64,000 bases of DNA from Carettochelys insculpta (GCF_033958435.1 NC_134137.1:250092501-250156500); one strand, 5' to 3'. Shown: positions 23,390 through 34,944, counted from the first letter of the stretch. Made by a program: numbers and translations. The notes: generated by a model not told the origin, from the letters alone.

Positions 23390-24600
23390 TGCCAGGGGGT
23401 TGGCTCCTCTGGGGCGAGTAAGGCACAGCACCCCGCTAAAGTCCCACGGCCTGGTAAGTCCATCGCCTTCCAGCAAGGCTGAGCCACGCAGTTTATAAGC
23501 CCTGGTTCTGGGGCACCTTGCATTAGGTTTGAGTAATGCAATTTGTAAATCCCTGCCCTGGAGAATGGTGGAGCTACAGGCAATGAGGCTCAGCACTGTG
23601 TTGTCCATCTGAGCCCACAAAGAGCGAATGAGCCCAGGCCCTGCAGCAGGGCGGGGCAGTAGTGAACAAGGCCCAGCGCCCATTTAGCAGGGCTGAGCCA
23701 TCCAAACAGCACACCAGTGGCTTCCCTGAAGCAGGGTAGAGCAGCTGGTGCACCACCAAGGCACTGTAGGTTGTGAGATGCAAAGGATCTCCAAGGGGAG
23801 AGGGGCGCAGGCCCACCTATTCCACTGCACCCCAGCCTGGGGCCCTAAGAGCAGCTCATGCCAACAGCCACTGAGTGGGGATCCAGGCTGAAACACACCA
23901 ACATAGGCTCTGATGGCACATTCCCTGGGCTATTTCCTGCCTCTGCCTCCATCAGTGCAGGGTCCCACTCTGGGTCTGCTACGAGATTGGGCAGGTGGAT
24001 ATCCTCTGGGGAAGTAGCTGTCAGCAGGTCTGGCCGCTCGGGCATGTCTACATCATAGGGTTAGTGGACTGGAGGCAGGATCCTACGGAGGCAGGATCCT
24101 GCTTGAGCAGGAGGACTGGAGGCAGGACCCTGCTTGGGCAGGTTCTGGACCTCAGGATAGCTGGCAGCTGACATGCTCAGGCAGGTCTGGGCCCTCCACA
24201 TAGCTGGCAACTGGTAGGCTCATATGCTTGTGCTCTCAGAATGAGGGACTTGTAGTGGACCAGTGGGCTCAGGCAGATGTGGAAAGTCTGGGTACTGGGC
24301 TAGTGGCAGGCCTGGCTGCTCCTCTAGGGTTTGGTCGGTTTGGCAGTCTGACTGCTCTGGCCTGTATGGCAGTCCAGCATGGGCTCTCTGGCTCCTACCT
24401 TCAGGAGTCCAGCCCACAGCCTCCACTCAGCTCAGTGGTCTCCCTTTCAATGAGTGCTGGGTCCTCCCACGGGTGCCATGTTCTGTGGGGTGGGGCATAG
24501 GTCTCTGGGACTGCCCACCAAGGCCTCTGGGAGGCTTCCTCTGCCTTGAAGTCTGGGGGAGGCCACCGTACCTCACTACAAATGTCCATGTATTTTGTCT
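23390..24600. repeat. GC-rich unclassified repeat block
   Basis: This is about 1.2 kb of GC-rich sequence with recurring GAGCCC, GGCAGG and CAGCAGG motifs. A short tandem array near 24067-24145 has the unit GACTGGAGGCAGGAYCCT (Y = C/T) and variants. Part of it (about 23630-23670) resembles 19365-19400. Open frames occur on both strands, but none resembles a known protein. It may be an LTR or long non-autonomous element; I cannot decide. Confidence 0.4.
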
Positions 24601-24952
24601 TTTTATTTCAAACTGTAAAAGAAGATGAGCGGGTGGAAATTTGGGATGACACCAAGCACCAGGAATTATTTTCTTGTTATTGAACTTCTAAAGTGACATT
24701 CAGATAGGATATGATCCGTAAATCATGAATTGTTTTACTTTTGGGAATATAAACCCTAAGTGATTATATAGCATCTGTGTGTAGCGCACAAAATTATGAT
24801 GCCGCAAGAGATGGTGCTAAATGTTTTTTCTCAATAGTGCAATAACAGCTGTAGATTGGAGAAGGCGAATGTGCTGCTATTTCCTTTGTTTCTTAACCAT
24901 TCCAAAAGCTGAATCCTAATATTGATTTCCTGTTTAAATTATTCTTTTGCAG

Positions 24953-25039
24953 CATGCAGCGGAACTGGAACAGAAGCAGAATGAATGTGAGAACAGAAAA
25001 TTGTTGGGTGAAATCGTAAAATATAGCAATGTCATACAG
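24953..25039 (+). CDS. ITPR2: ITPR2 coding exon 4
   Basis: This exon has 29 codons in phase 0, starting [16 protein letters not shown] and ending KYSNVIQ (about residues 94-122). It encodes the second half of the charged helical arm and the return into the beta-trefoil of the suppressor domain. The acceptor is ttttgcag ending at 24952 and the donor is CAG|gtaagc. Compared with the mammalian type 2 sequence as I remember it, a Ser in the NES motif is Cys here and one Lys is Arg, both conservative changes in the solvent-exposed arm. Confidence 0.95.
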
Positions 25040-25390
25040 GTAAGCCAGTGAAATGCAGCTGCATTCTCTCAGAGCTGAAAGGGGAACAGATGTTTCATTT
25101 CAGGGATTATTGGGAACATGAAACTCACTGGGGTAATTCTGGTTGTCACAGTTGGTAAATAAAACCTTTTTGTAAATGTTCCAGAAGTACTGTATATGCT
25201 TTCTGATGGTGTGCCAAAATCGTTTTTTTCAGTATGTCTCTATTGTTACATTTCAATGATATATGTTGATACCATCACTGGAAAAAATGATTTGCACTTC
25301 ATCTAGATCAGAGGAGTCATTCTTCTTCCTTGACAAAAAGGGGAAAGATGTTATATTCTCAGGCTCAGTAAAACCTTACATTTACACACA

Positions 25391-25575
25391 CACAGCTGAA
25401 AGGGACCTTGAGAGGTCATCCCATCCAGTCCCCTGCACTCACAGCAGGGTGTATCACCATCCCCAACTGTTTTTTCTGTTTACCCCAGACCCTTTAATGG
25501 CCTTTTCAAGGATTGAGCTTGTAACCCTGGATTTACAAGGCCGGTGCTCAAACCACTGAGCTATCCCTCCACCCT
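25391..25575 (-). mobile_element. tRNA-headed SINE with CR1-like tail
   Basis: The - strand starts with GGTGGAGGGATAGCTCAGTG and GTTTGAGCACC. It has a B-box-like region (GGTTACAAGCTCAATCC) and ends in GACTGGATGGGATGACCTCT with TCCCTTTCAGCTG. Same family as 23158-23331, older. Confidence 0.75.
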
Positions 25576-26029
25576 TGTTTAGTTATTGGCTCCTGTCTAT
25601 TAAGAAATCTCATTTAAAGGGTAGTGACATTAAAAACAATCCAAGGAATAGGGCAAGAGGCCCCTGAATATCAAGCAGTGAGTTTCATGTGGCCTGATCA
25701 TTGTATCCCTACTCTCTGTTGTTATTATCTGATAGGTGTTGGCTACTCATACAGGGGTTACCTGGCCCTAAGCACGGGAAGGTGGTTTCACTGCTGGGCC
25801 ATTACTTCTAAAGTGCTTTGAAAGACCATGACCGTGTATATAAGTATCAGATCAACATAGCTAACCAGCTAAGGAGAGTAGGGAAGGGACAGTGTGGCTC
25901 CACCCCAGCAGCGAGGAGAAACTTTATCTGAGCTACGAAGCTTGGTGTGGGGGTTCTAAACCTCAGCTAGTAAACAACTGAATTGATGGATGGAATATTT
26001 GTGCATCATGTAAGGCCTTGTATGAACAC

Positions 26030-26330
26030 TCATCGGGGCTGACAGCCGCCGGGGCAAGGTGGGAGGAGGAGCTAGTTTGCCATGCTTGGAATGGGTGGCA
26101 CTGAGAGTGGAAGGGGTGGAGTGTAGGGCAGTCAGCCCTGAGGTCCCCCCCATGCTCCTGCTGAGCTGTGCATGCAGCAGTGCCACGGCAGCCTTTCAAA
26201 GGGACCCAGAGCTCTGGCTGCTGCTGCTTTGGTAGTGGTGGCTGGAGCTGTGGGCCCCTTTGAAAGGCGGAGCCCTAGGGCAACTGCTCCTTTTGTCACA
26301 CTCCCTCCATCGGCGGGCCTGTGAATGCCT
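26030..26330. repeat. GC-rich dispersed repeat
   Basis: Contains GGGCCCCTTTGAAAGGCGG and AGGGCAACTGCTCCTTTTG, matched at 705-760 and loosely near 18285. An inverted partner (GCCTTTCAAAGGGACCC) lies 60 bp upstream, so the unit is partly palindromic. Class unknown. Confidence 0.4.
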
Positions 26331-27083
26331 GTGATATGCTGGTGATCTAATATCATTGCAAAATGTACCTATTAGTACTATAGGAGGATTTCTGAATATG
26401 CATTGATACCGTGCTTTAAAGCGTGTGGGAGGAAGGAGTGGTTCCTGCCCAGACAGGATGTATTTTTGTGTATTTGGGGGAAAGAATGAATTACGTTATT
26501 TCTGTGACCTGTCCAGGAGAGCACTGGACGTTGCAGAGCACATGGTGTTATGAAAAATATGGGACTGGTGGTATATTGGGGTCACCTTGCTGGTTGTAAC
26601 CTAAGGTGGTAGATGCCACTGGTGGGGGAGAGGAGGGCTGTATGCAGGCATCTGGGATCAGAGCTGCTGGAGCAGGGCCCTGTAGCATACTGATAGCCAG
26701 GGTGAGACCTGCATGCCGGTAGGCTGCTGGTGGGTGGCCCAGGTTGGAAGCTACATCAGCAAACCATTGTGAAGTGCTCAAGGTTACAAGGGCAGGTTAG
26801 TAACCTCCCCCATCATTGGTTTGGATTTACACCCTGCACTGGCCAGTCTGAGCCCAGTGTATATAAAATGTGTGCCACATAACTGATCTCTGCACTGTAT
26901 TCTTCCACTGTCTTTAGGCTCTTATACAGTACCTGTTCCCTTGGTTTATTCCAGTATCCTGTGAGCTCTTTTCTGGTTTGATTTTTCTCTTTTGTTTATT
27001 TGTTACGAAAAATTACCAAAAGCTTTTAAATGAATTCCTGATGGTCAGGCAGAAGGAACCCTAATTATTGGTTTTATTGACAG

Positions 27084-27242
27084 TTGCTGCACATAAAAAG
27101 CAACAAATATCTCACCGTCAATAAGCGGTTACCAGCTCTTTTGGAGAAGAACGCTATGCGGGTGTCTCTGGATGCTGCAGGGAATGAGGGGTCCTGGTTT
27201 TATATCCAACCATTTTGGAAGCTGAGGAGCGAAGGTGACAAT
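27084..27242 (+). CDS. ITPR2: ITPR2 coding exon 5 (first MIR domain)
   Basis: The exon has 53 codons in phase 0, opening [20 protein letters not shown] and closing [15 protein letters not shown] (about residues 123-175). It covers most of the first MIR repeat of the suppressor domain. The HIKSNKYL and FWKLRSEGD spellings match type 2 receptors; type 1 has Tyr where Trp 167 stands here. The acceptor is ttgacag and the donor is AAT|gtaggt. The open frame runs past the donor to a stop in the intron, so the frame end is not the exon end. The Met-like frame start at this exon is not a translation start. Confidence 0.97.
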
Positions 27243-28029
27243 GTAGGTGAAAATACTATCATCTAAGATGCTTATTGAGAAAACAAAGGGAGGCAAGAAG
27301 CAGAAGAATTTCTTTGTGGTTTGAGTACTGATTTATGACGTTAATGGAGTTATTCTAAATGATATCTTTGCTGAATACACAGTACATAAGTGTATAATGC
27401 AGCCTCAAATTACAAATGGAAGAGAACATCCAGGGTTTGGTTCTACACTAGTAATGCACGGTGGGAAGAGGTCCGGTTGGTGTAAGTTGATGTAATAATG
27501 ACATCAGAGGTGTTAAGCTGATTTACTCCACCTGTGACCTCATCCCATTGTACATTGTGTGTGAGGTGGAAGATAGGAAGAGAGCCCTTAGAGTCTGAAA
27601 TAAATGCACAAAAAGCAACAACAATGAAAGTAAAGGGTTAAATTCTGTTTTCAGTTCCATAGATTGAGTCTCTAGCAAATATATTGCACTTTTCCCATGC
27701 ATTGAACTTCCAGTGTCCTCTCAGGAAAACTGGTGTGTGTGTGTGTGTTCCATCTCTAACTGCTATGCTTCTACTTTTGAGTCCAGGTGGGTCTTGCATA
27801 TTAGCTCAAGATAGAATGTAAGAAGAGATCATGACTGGAGATCTAAAAAAACAGTGTCCTAGGCTTGAAACTCAGTTCTTTAACCATGGTTTCCCATTCA
27901 TTATGCCAGTTCAAATCCATCTCTGACAGGGACCAGTTCATATTGCAGACGGGACTGGTGACTCTGGGTGATCTTGACACATTCAGCAAATCTCTCGTCA
28001 ATAAACTGATTTTTGACTTGAACTTACGC

Positions 28030-28304
28030 TGACTTCTTTAGTAACAAACAGGAAGCCGTGCTAGTCTATACACTATCAAAACAAAAAGCAGTCAAGTAGC
28101 ACTTTAAAGACTAGCAAAATAGTTTATTAGGTGAACTTTTGTGGGACAGACCCACTTCTTCAGACCATAGCCAGACCTTAGTGAGTCTGTTCTGGTCTGG
28201 CTATGGTCTGAAGAAGTGGGTCTGTCCCACGAAAGCTCACCTAATAAACTATTTTGCTAGTCTTTAAAGTGCTACTTGACTGCTTTTTGTTTTGACTTTT
28301 TTAG
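28030..28304. mobile_element. Snap-back Penelope-type element
   Basis: Flanks GACTTCTTTAG (28030-28040) and GACTTTTTTAG (28294-28304) form an 11-bp duplication with one mismatch. The insert consists of an inverted copy (28041-28165) and a direct copy (about 28185-28293) of the same terminal unit. Each carries the AAGTGGGTCTGTCCCAC block and ends in a GCTTTTTGTTTTG-type run. It could fold into a long hairpin. No coding capacity. Confidence 0.75.
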
Positions 28305-30124
28305 AGAACTTCAATAAACAGTTAGCACAGTGACTTAAGGATATTACCTAATACATTCTAGCAGTCTAATCAGTATGCATTATTGATATCCAACTAGTTA
28401 GATGTTCTAGGAACTGATAGTAAATTTGTCCCAATTGTGCAGTCCTCCATCAAATCAAACTCCATTTGATTTACATATGAAACCTGGTGGGGAAGGCCAG
28501 AAACTGCTCCAACAGAAGTGAATGGCAAAGTTTGCACTGACTGCTTTGCAGGATTAGTTCCTTATTGACTGCTGATTTTGGCCCTCTGCCAATTAAACTT
28601 GCTTTCTGTCTGATATTGTGATACACCACAGGAGATGACTATAATCAGCTGCTCATAGGAGGTACTCCGAAGCCTGCAGAATAGCAGCCTAATCAATCTA
28701 TCTAATGTCATTGTAGCAGTATCTCAGTAGGTGAAGTTACTCCACATTCACACTAGACTTCAGGATTGCTCTCAATTACCACAGCCGCAAGGGCCCCATG
28801 GGTCCATTTTGCTGACCCAGATTGCTAGAATGCTGTGTGTTCTGGCTATGGCGTCTGCCACTCCCAGCACATTCTCTGCACTAGGGTTGCATAGACTTGC
28901 TCATTGCTCTTTGTAAGAGGAATTTCCAGGAGCCCTATTAAATCACCTTTCCATAGCATTAACACTCTGACATGTGGCCCAGAGATTATAGTGGCATGGT
29001 TAGGCTCTCACTAAAGTCAAAGGATAGATTCTCATTGACTTAACGGTACATTTCATCAGACCCTAGAACATAGTTATTTGGGTTGAGAAGTGAAAGGGTG
29101 TAGCTCAGAGACTTGCTGATTAATTACCTCCACGAAGCGAGTGAGAAATAAATTAACCCAGTTTAGATGTCTGTAGGAGTCACAGTTCCTTCCTGGATGT
29201 GTGCCTGGATCAGCACTGCCATATGCCACTTCTTACTTTTCACTCTCCCACCTCCATGCAAAGTTTCAGATGCTAGCTCTCATTGAATGATACTTTTCTT
29301 TTAATGGGGATGCTCGGTTATGTGTTTATTAATGTTGTTGTTATAATACAGCTGTATTTGCAATGGATTTTGAAGTCGTGATTCAATTCTGCAGGATCCA
29401 AGCCTGGTGGTTTATTTTGGTTAATGAATTGTCTGATCTTACATGGCTGTAAGTAAAGTCTGTGTGAAGCATGGCATGCAGGAATGTATTGCATAAATAA
29501 TGCACCTTAAAGACACATATACGTCATTGTGTTGGATTCCTTTAGTAAACTTCCTTGTTTTGGATCTGTGGGGATTTTGGACACATATCCTGAGCATGAC
29601 AACACATTGTTTGTTACTAGAACTTGTCTTCAAATTGTTAAACAACTTGAAATAATGTGTGTTCAAACACCCTTTAGGAAAAATAGGCCAACTTCATTGG
29701 CACTGATTTCAGTGCAGTTAAAAGAAGATGAATTTGGCCCAATGTATTTGTTAATTGCATTCAGTTAGCAAATGCAGAAATCAACTTTCTGTCTGTGTTC
29801 CAAAAGAAAAGCATGGCTCACACAGCATTTCTTGTGACACTGAGCACAGTTTTTAGTAGCTGCTTCCTAGTTTTTGTATGTCTGTATGCTTAGGCTTGCT
29901 GTGAACACCACCACTAAATCAGAGCATCAACAGCAAAGTTTGAGCAGGGCTAACAGTGTTATTCTTACTAGATTTAAAATATTTCCATTGCTAGATGTGA
30001 GTAGAATTCTAGTCACATGACTCTGTTGTTTTTTAGGTTGGAGAGACCATTTTGCGTGTTATTTTCCCCAGAGCTGTCTGTCGTGTGCGGTGCAGGCAGT
30101 GCACGAGAGCTGGAATGTGCCCGT

Positions 30125-30151
30125 GGCTGGCTGGCTGGCTGGCTGGCTGGC
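30125..30151. repeat. (GGCT)n microsatellite
   Basis: Six and a half uninterrupted GGCT units, seen directly. Confidence 0.95.
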
Positions 30152-30690
30152 AATTTCTCCAGTAGGGAGGGATCTCTCAGTTGGCACAGCTGGCACTTGT
30201 CAACCACCTTCCATTGTGTAGGTGCCTTTCCAGGAGCAGGGCTGAGCATGCTTGCATTTCTTTGATTCACAATTGGTATGTGATCCTTCTGGAACCACAG
30301 CCAGTTGGGGTAAATTAGAGCACTCTTTTTAGGCTATTCTAATTCAGACCAGTCAAGGCTTGGGGCTTTGCACTTTTGGATCACAGCCACTCACCTAGGC
30401 TGATCTGACCTTGGCAAAATCTGGCCCAAAGCCTGTAAGGCTTTTGTGAAGTCAAAGACAAAAGGCTGGAGAATATAGGCAGATTGCAATTGCAGGTGAG
30501 AGAGATCCTCCTCACAACCTCTGGACTACTTCAAGTTCTACCTGTCACTTGGCTGAAAATGTAAGGGAGCAAAAGGCGTGAATGCGGTTTTGTGTTTGGA
30601 TTGGGTTGTTTTTGCAGACCTGGAATTGATAAATTTATAGGGGTCACTTTTTCACCTGCAAATCCCTATTCAATCTAGTAGTCAGCTCAC

Positions 30691-31004
30691 TGAGGCTACA
30701 TCTACACTGCAGCCCTATTTCAAAATTATACAACTGTACACAAAATATATTTCGAAATAGCATTTCTGGACATGTAATGCTGTTTTGAAATAGTGCCACT
30801 GGAACTCATTATGGCTTATTTCAGAATAGCGCTATTGCGTGTCTTAACAGTGCCTATTTTGAAATAGGCATTATTCCTCCTGCAGTGAGGGTTACGAGTT
30901 TCAAAATAATGCACCCTCTATTTTCAAAATAGCACATGTATAGTAGAGACACTCGCACAGTTATTTTGAAATAATGGCTGTAGCATAGTGTTGATATAGC
31001 CTGA
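30691..31004. mobile_element. Harbinger-type MITE with TGA duplication
   Basis: TGA stands on both sides (30691-30693 and 31002-31004). The ends read GGCTACATCTACACTGC and (inverted) GGCTATATCAACACTATGC. The interior has many TATTTCAAAA and TTTTGAAATA inverted motifs. The triplet is the same as that flanking the decayed autonomous element. Confidence 0.75.
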
Positions 31005-31235
31005 AAGTACTGAAACTTGTTGGGTTGAAATTTTGAACTTGATTTGCTCCGAGAGACGTACTTGCTTACTCAGCTGGGAAGACATTCCATGGTTTCTGAA
31101 TTGTCCTCGGAGGAAGATGGCCAAGTGAAGGTCCAAGTGCATCTACTAAGCTGACCCTTAAACAGTGTAGTGTGGCTTTCTTTTATTGGCTAATTACCTG
31201 TGACTTAATTTTTGCTGTTTGTTTCTGGTGTTCAG

Positions 31236-31334
31236 ATAGTTGTGGGAGACAAAGTTGTGCTGATGCCGGTCAACGCGGGACAGCCTCTTCATGCCAGCAA
31301 TATAGAGCTTCTAGATAATCCTGGCTGCAAAGAG
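31236..31334 (+). CDS. ITPR2: ITPR2 coding exon 6 (second MIR domain)
   Basis: This exon has 33 codons in phase 0, opening [20 protein letters not shown] and closing LLDNPGCKE (about residues 176-208). It encodes the second MIR repeat, which packs the suppressor domain onto the IP3-binding core. VLMPVNAGQ and [13 protein letters not shown] are type 2-like; type 1 reads VVLNPVNAGQ. The acceptor is gttcag ending at 31235 and the donor is GAG|gtgagt. A Harbinger-type MITE begins only about 40 bp downstream of the donor. Confidence 0.97.
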
Positions 31335-31373
31335 GTGAGTTCAGCAGAAGAGGGCTAGCTGACGATTCATAAT

Positions 31374-31613
31374 GGCTATGTCTACACATGCCTTTCCCTT
31401 TTGGAAGGGGTATGTGAATGAAGCGGGTCAAAATTGCTAGTTTTTTTTGGGAAGAAGGGTGCTTTCGAAATTGGACTCTATCCAGCTAGTTTGTAGTATG
31501 AAAGGAGCACTTTCAACGCTCTAGGTGTCAGTCATTGTGCAAACTGGGTGCTGAATATTCATATTAGCACCTCATCAGCATTCTGACAGGGAGGGGCATG
31601 TGTTAGACATAGC
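31374..31613. mobile_element. Harbinger-type MITE next to exon 6
   Basis: The ends GGCTATGTCTACACATGCC and (inverted) GCTATGTCTAACACATGCC match with one insertion. The flanking triplets are AAT and TAA, so the duplication is uncertain by one base. It starts 40 bp after the exon 6 donor. Confidence 0.65.
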
Positions 31614-31702
31614 TAACATGTACGCTTTCTGCTTAGAGATGGTGTATGTTGCTGTGGGGAGCCCAACCATACCATATAATTCTGCTGGTACTACCCCAGA
31701 GA

Positions 31703-34270
31703 GAATCATAGAATCACAGAACACTAGGACTGGAACGGACCTTGAGAGGCCATCGAGTCCAGCCTCCTGCCCCAATGGCAGGACCAAGTACTATCTAAAC
31801 CATCCCTGATAGACATCTATCTAAGCTGTTCTTAAATATCTCCAGTGATGGAGATTCCACAGCCTCCCTTGGCAATTTATTCCACTGTTTGACCGCCCTG
31901 ACAGTTAGGAACTTTTTCCTAATGTTCAACCTAAACCTCCCTTGCTGTAGTTTAAGCCCATTGCCTCTTATTCTATCCTCAGAGGCCAAGAAGAACAAGT
32001 TTTCTCCTTCCTCCTTATGACTTCCTTTTAGATACCTGAAAACCGCTATCATGTCTCGCCTCAATCTTCTCTTTTCCAAACTAAACAAGCCCAGTTCTTT
32101 CAACCTTTTTTCATAGGTCACACTCTCTAGACCTTTAATCATTCTTGTCGCTCTTTTCTGGACCCTCTCTAGTTTCTCCACAACTTTTTTGAACTGCGGT
32201 GCCCAGAACTGGACACAATACTCCAGCTGAGGCCTACCCAGCACAGAGTAGAGCGGAAGAATGACTTCTCGTGTCTTGTTCACAACACACCTGTTAATGC
32301 ATCCCAGAATCATGTTTATTTTTTTTTTGCAGCAGCATTGCACTGTTGACTCATATTTAGCTTGTGATACACTATAATCCCTAGATCCCTTTCTGCTCTA
32401 GTCGTTCCTAGACAGTCTCTCCCCATTCTGTATATGTGAAACTGATTGTTCTTTCCCCAGTGGAGCACTTTGCATTTGTCCTTATTAAACTTCATCCTGT
32501 TTACCTCAGACCATTTCTCCAATTTATCCGGATCATTTTGAATTCTGACCCTATCCTCCAAAGCAGTTGCAACCCCTCCCAACTTGGTATTATCTGCAAA
32601 CTTAATAAGTGTACTTTCTATGCCAGTATCTAAATCATTGATGAAGATATTGAACAGAACTGGTTCTAACACAGACCCCTGCGGAACCCCACTTGTTCTA
32701 CTTTTCCAGCAGGCTTGAGAACCATTAAGAACTACTCTCTGGGAATGGTTATCCAGCCAGTTATGCACCCACCTTATAGTAGCCTCATCTAAATTGTATT
32801 TGCCTAGTTTTTTGATAAGAATGTTATGAGACCGTATCAAATGCTTTACTAAAGTCTAGGTATACCACATCTAACACTTCTCCCCTATCCACAAGGCTCA
32901 TTATCCTATCAAAGAAAGCTATCAGATTAGTTTGACAAGATTTATTCTTTACAAACCCATGCTGGCTGTTTCCTATTACCTTACCACCTTCCAAGTGCTT
33001 GCAGATGATTTCTTTAATTACCTGCTCCATTATCTTTCCTGGCACTGACGTTAAGCTGACTGGCCTGTAGTTTCCTGGGTTATTCTTATTCCCCTTTTTA
33101 TAGATGGGCACTGTATTTGCCCTTTTCCAGTCTTCTGGAATCTTTCCCATTGCCCATGATTTTCCAAAGATGATCGATAAAGGCTCAGATATCTCCTCTA
33201 TCAGCTCCTTGAGTATTCTAGGGTGCATTTCATCAGGCCCTGGTGACTTGCAGACATCTAATTTTTCTAAGTGATTTTTAACTTGTTCTTTTTTTTTTTG
33301 TATTTCAACTTCTAACCCTACTCCTTTCCCACTAGCATTCACTATGTTGGGCATTCCTTCATCAGACTTCTCAGTGAAGACCGAAACAAAGAAGTTATTG
33401 AGCATCTCTGCCATTTCCAAGTTCCCTGTTACTGTTTCTCCCCCCTCACTGAGCAATGGCCCTACCCTGTCTCTGGTCTTCCTCTTGTTTCTAATATATT
33501 TATAAAAAGCCTTCTTGTTTCCCTTTATGCCTGTAGCTAGTTTGAGCTCATTTTGCGCCTTAGCCTTTCTAATCTTGCTCCTGCATTCTTGTATTGTTTG
33601 CCTATATTCATCCTTTGTAATTTGTCCTTGTTTCCATTTTTTATATGATTCCTTTTTTATTTTGAGATCATGCAAGATCTCCTGGTTAAGCCAAGGCGGT
33701 CTTTTTCCATATTTTCTATCTTTCCTACACAGCAGGATAGCTTGCTTTTGGGCCCTTAATAATGTCCCTTTGAAAAACTGCCAACTCTCCTCAGCTGTTT
33801 TTTCCCCTCAGTTTTGCTTCCCATGGGACCTTACCTACCAGCTCTCTGAGTTTACCAAAATCTGCCCTCCTGAAATCCATTATCTCTATTTTGCTGTTTT
33901 CTGTTCTACCCTTCCTTAGGATTGTGAACTCTATGATTTCATGATCACTTTCACCCAAGCTGCCTTCCACCTTCAAGTTCTTTACCAATTCCTCCCTATT
34001 TGTTAAAAGCAAATCTAAAACAGCTTCCCCTGGTAGCTTTTTCAACCTTTTGGAATAAAAAATTGTCTCTAATACAATCCAAGAACTTACTGGATAGTCT
34101 GTGCCCCGCTGTATTAGTTTCCCAACATATATCTGGATAGTTGAGTCCCCCATCACCATCAAATCTGGGGCCCTGCTTGACTTTGTTAGTTGTTTAAAAA
34201 AAGCCTCATCCACCTCTTCCACCTGGCTAGGCGGCCTGTAGTAGACTCCTAACAGGACATCACCCTTGGT
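31703..34270 (-). mobile_element. CR1 LINE, 5'-truncated, 2.6 kb
   Basis: The 3' end (31703-31730) carries the terminal GATTCTATGATTCT-type motif on the - strand. Going 5' on the - strand, the reading frames at 32343-31795, 32840-32316, 33675-32824 and 34222-33791 are consecutive overlapping pieces of one ORF2. They run from the end of the endonuclease domain ([17 protein letters not shown]) through the reverse transcriptase to the C-terminal domain. The 5' end is lost within the endonuclease. Confidence 0.9.
31795..34222 (-). pseudogene. CR1 ORF2 (endonuclease-reverse transcriptase), broken
   Basis: RT landmarks are present in order: [50 protein letters not shown] and [14 protein letters not shown] (first catalytic Asp block), then SGVPQGSVLEPVLFNIFIND. 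The active-site motif reads FADNTKLGG (codons near 32600-32577), so the second catalytic Asp of the usual FADD is Asn. The conserved VLGPVLF Gly is Glu. At least three frame changes split the ORF. The protein would copy LINE RNA at a nick (target-primed reverse transcription); this copy cannot. Confidence 0.88.
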
Positions 34271-34327
34271 TTTTTACCCCTCTTAGTCTACTTGATAACC
34301 TAATGGCAAAACAAAATGTATTTATTT

Positions 34328-34424
34328 GAGGCCTGATTCTACGAGGCACTGACAGCTTCCTGGGAGTTGTTAAGTACCTGACTCTTAGCAGGTGTTCAGC
34401 ACCTCTCAGGATCAGGCCATTAAA
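34328..34424. repeat. Short palindromic ancient repeat
   Basis: It starts GGCCTGATTCTACGAGGCAC and ends TCTCAGGATCAGGCC. Inverted, the right half gives GGCCTGATCCTGAGAGGTGC, a close match. I recognise this as a very common palindromic motif in turtle and crocodilian DNA. Similar motif words (AGGTGCCCAGCACCTTACAGG) stand near 6110. Confidence 0.5.
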
Positions 34425-34664
34425 GACTCTTGTTAATAATTGCTATAACCAGTTGTAAACGTTTGGCCCATTCTGTATCTGTCATTGTCGCTGTCACCCA
34501 TGATTTTTGTTATTGTATGAGATGGGAACATCAGTCATGTGCCAGGACATCACTGCGCAGAACGAAAAGATCTTACTGTACACTTTTATATATTCAAAAG
34601 ACTAAATCAGTGTAAAAAGAACCAAAAAATTGTCAACCTATAGACACGTGTATGTTTTTAACAG

Positions 34665-34748
34665 GTAAATGCTGTTAATTGCAACACAAGCTGGAAAATA
34701 ACTTTATTCATGAAGTACAGTTGCTACAGAGAAGACGTTCTTAAAGGA
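34665..34748 (+). CDS. ITPR2: ITPR2 coding exon 7
   Basis: The exon has 28 codons in phase 0, opening [18 protein letters not shown] and closing YREDVLKG (about residues 209-236). It finishes the suppressor domain and crosses the linker into the IP3-binding core, which starts near residue 226 in this family. The acceptor is acag ending at 34664 and the donor is GGA|gtaagt. SCYRED replaces the remembered mammalian SSYRED, a single Ser-to-Cys change. Confidence 0.95.
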
Positions 34749-34944
34749 GTAAGTAAGAGACACCTATTTTTGTAGCCTTGTTTGTGTTGAATTGCAAAAT
34801 GTGTAACAATGATGCCACATACAGGTTAATTGCGCCTAGCAGAAGTGCTACAAAGAATTAGAAATAGTTTTGTTCCACTTAGATGGTTTTCTGTCTTGCA
34901 TTCCTAGGCTCCTCTATCACTGCCGCACACCAGTCCATATAGAA

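Larger units (their letters stand above)
22316..24952 (+). other. ITPR2 intron 3
   Basis: This 2.6-kb intron contains a tRNA-SINE on the - strand (23158-23331) and a long GC-rich unclassified repeat (about 23390-24600). Bases 22316-23150 and 24620-24940 look unique; the several overlapping open frames in the GC-rich part are compositional. Confidence 0.75.
25040..27083 (+). other. ITPR2 intron 4
   Basis: This 2.0-kb intron holds a SINE on the - strand (25391-25575) and a GC-rich repeat (about 26030-26330). The stretch 25580-26020 and the 26340-27080 stretch show nothing I recognise. Confidence 0.75.
27243..31235 (+). other. ITPR2 intron 5
   Basis: This 4.0-kb intron contains a snap-back Penelope-type element (28030-28304), a (GGCT)n microsatellite (30125-30151) and a Harbinger-type MITE (30694-31001). 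Bases 27243-28020 and 28310-30120 look unique apart from short copies of common AAGTCAA-type motifs. Confidence 0.75.
31335..34664 (+). other. ITPR2 intron 6
   Basis: This 3.3-kb intron is about four-fifths mobile DNA: a Harbinger-type MITE (31374-31613), a CR1 LINE on the - strand (31703-34270) and a short palindromic repeat (34328-34424). The last 240 bp before exon 7 look unique. Confidence 0.8.

Noticed and set aside
23369..24628. Cluster of open frames up to 121 codons on both strands
   Set aside because: They lie in a GC-rich repeat block, overlap in several frames and resemble no protein I know.
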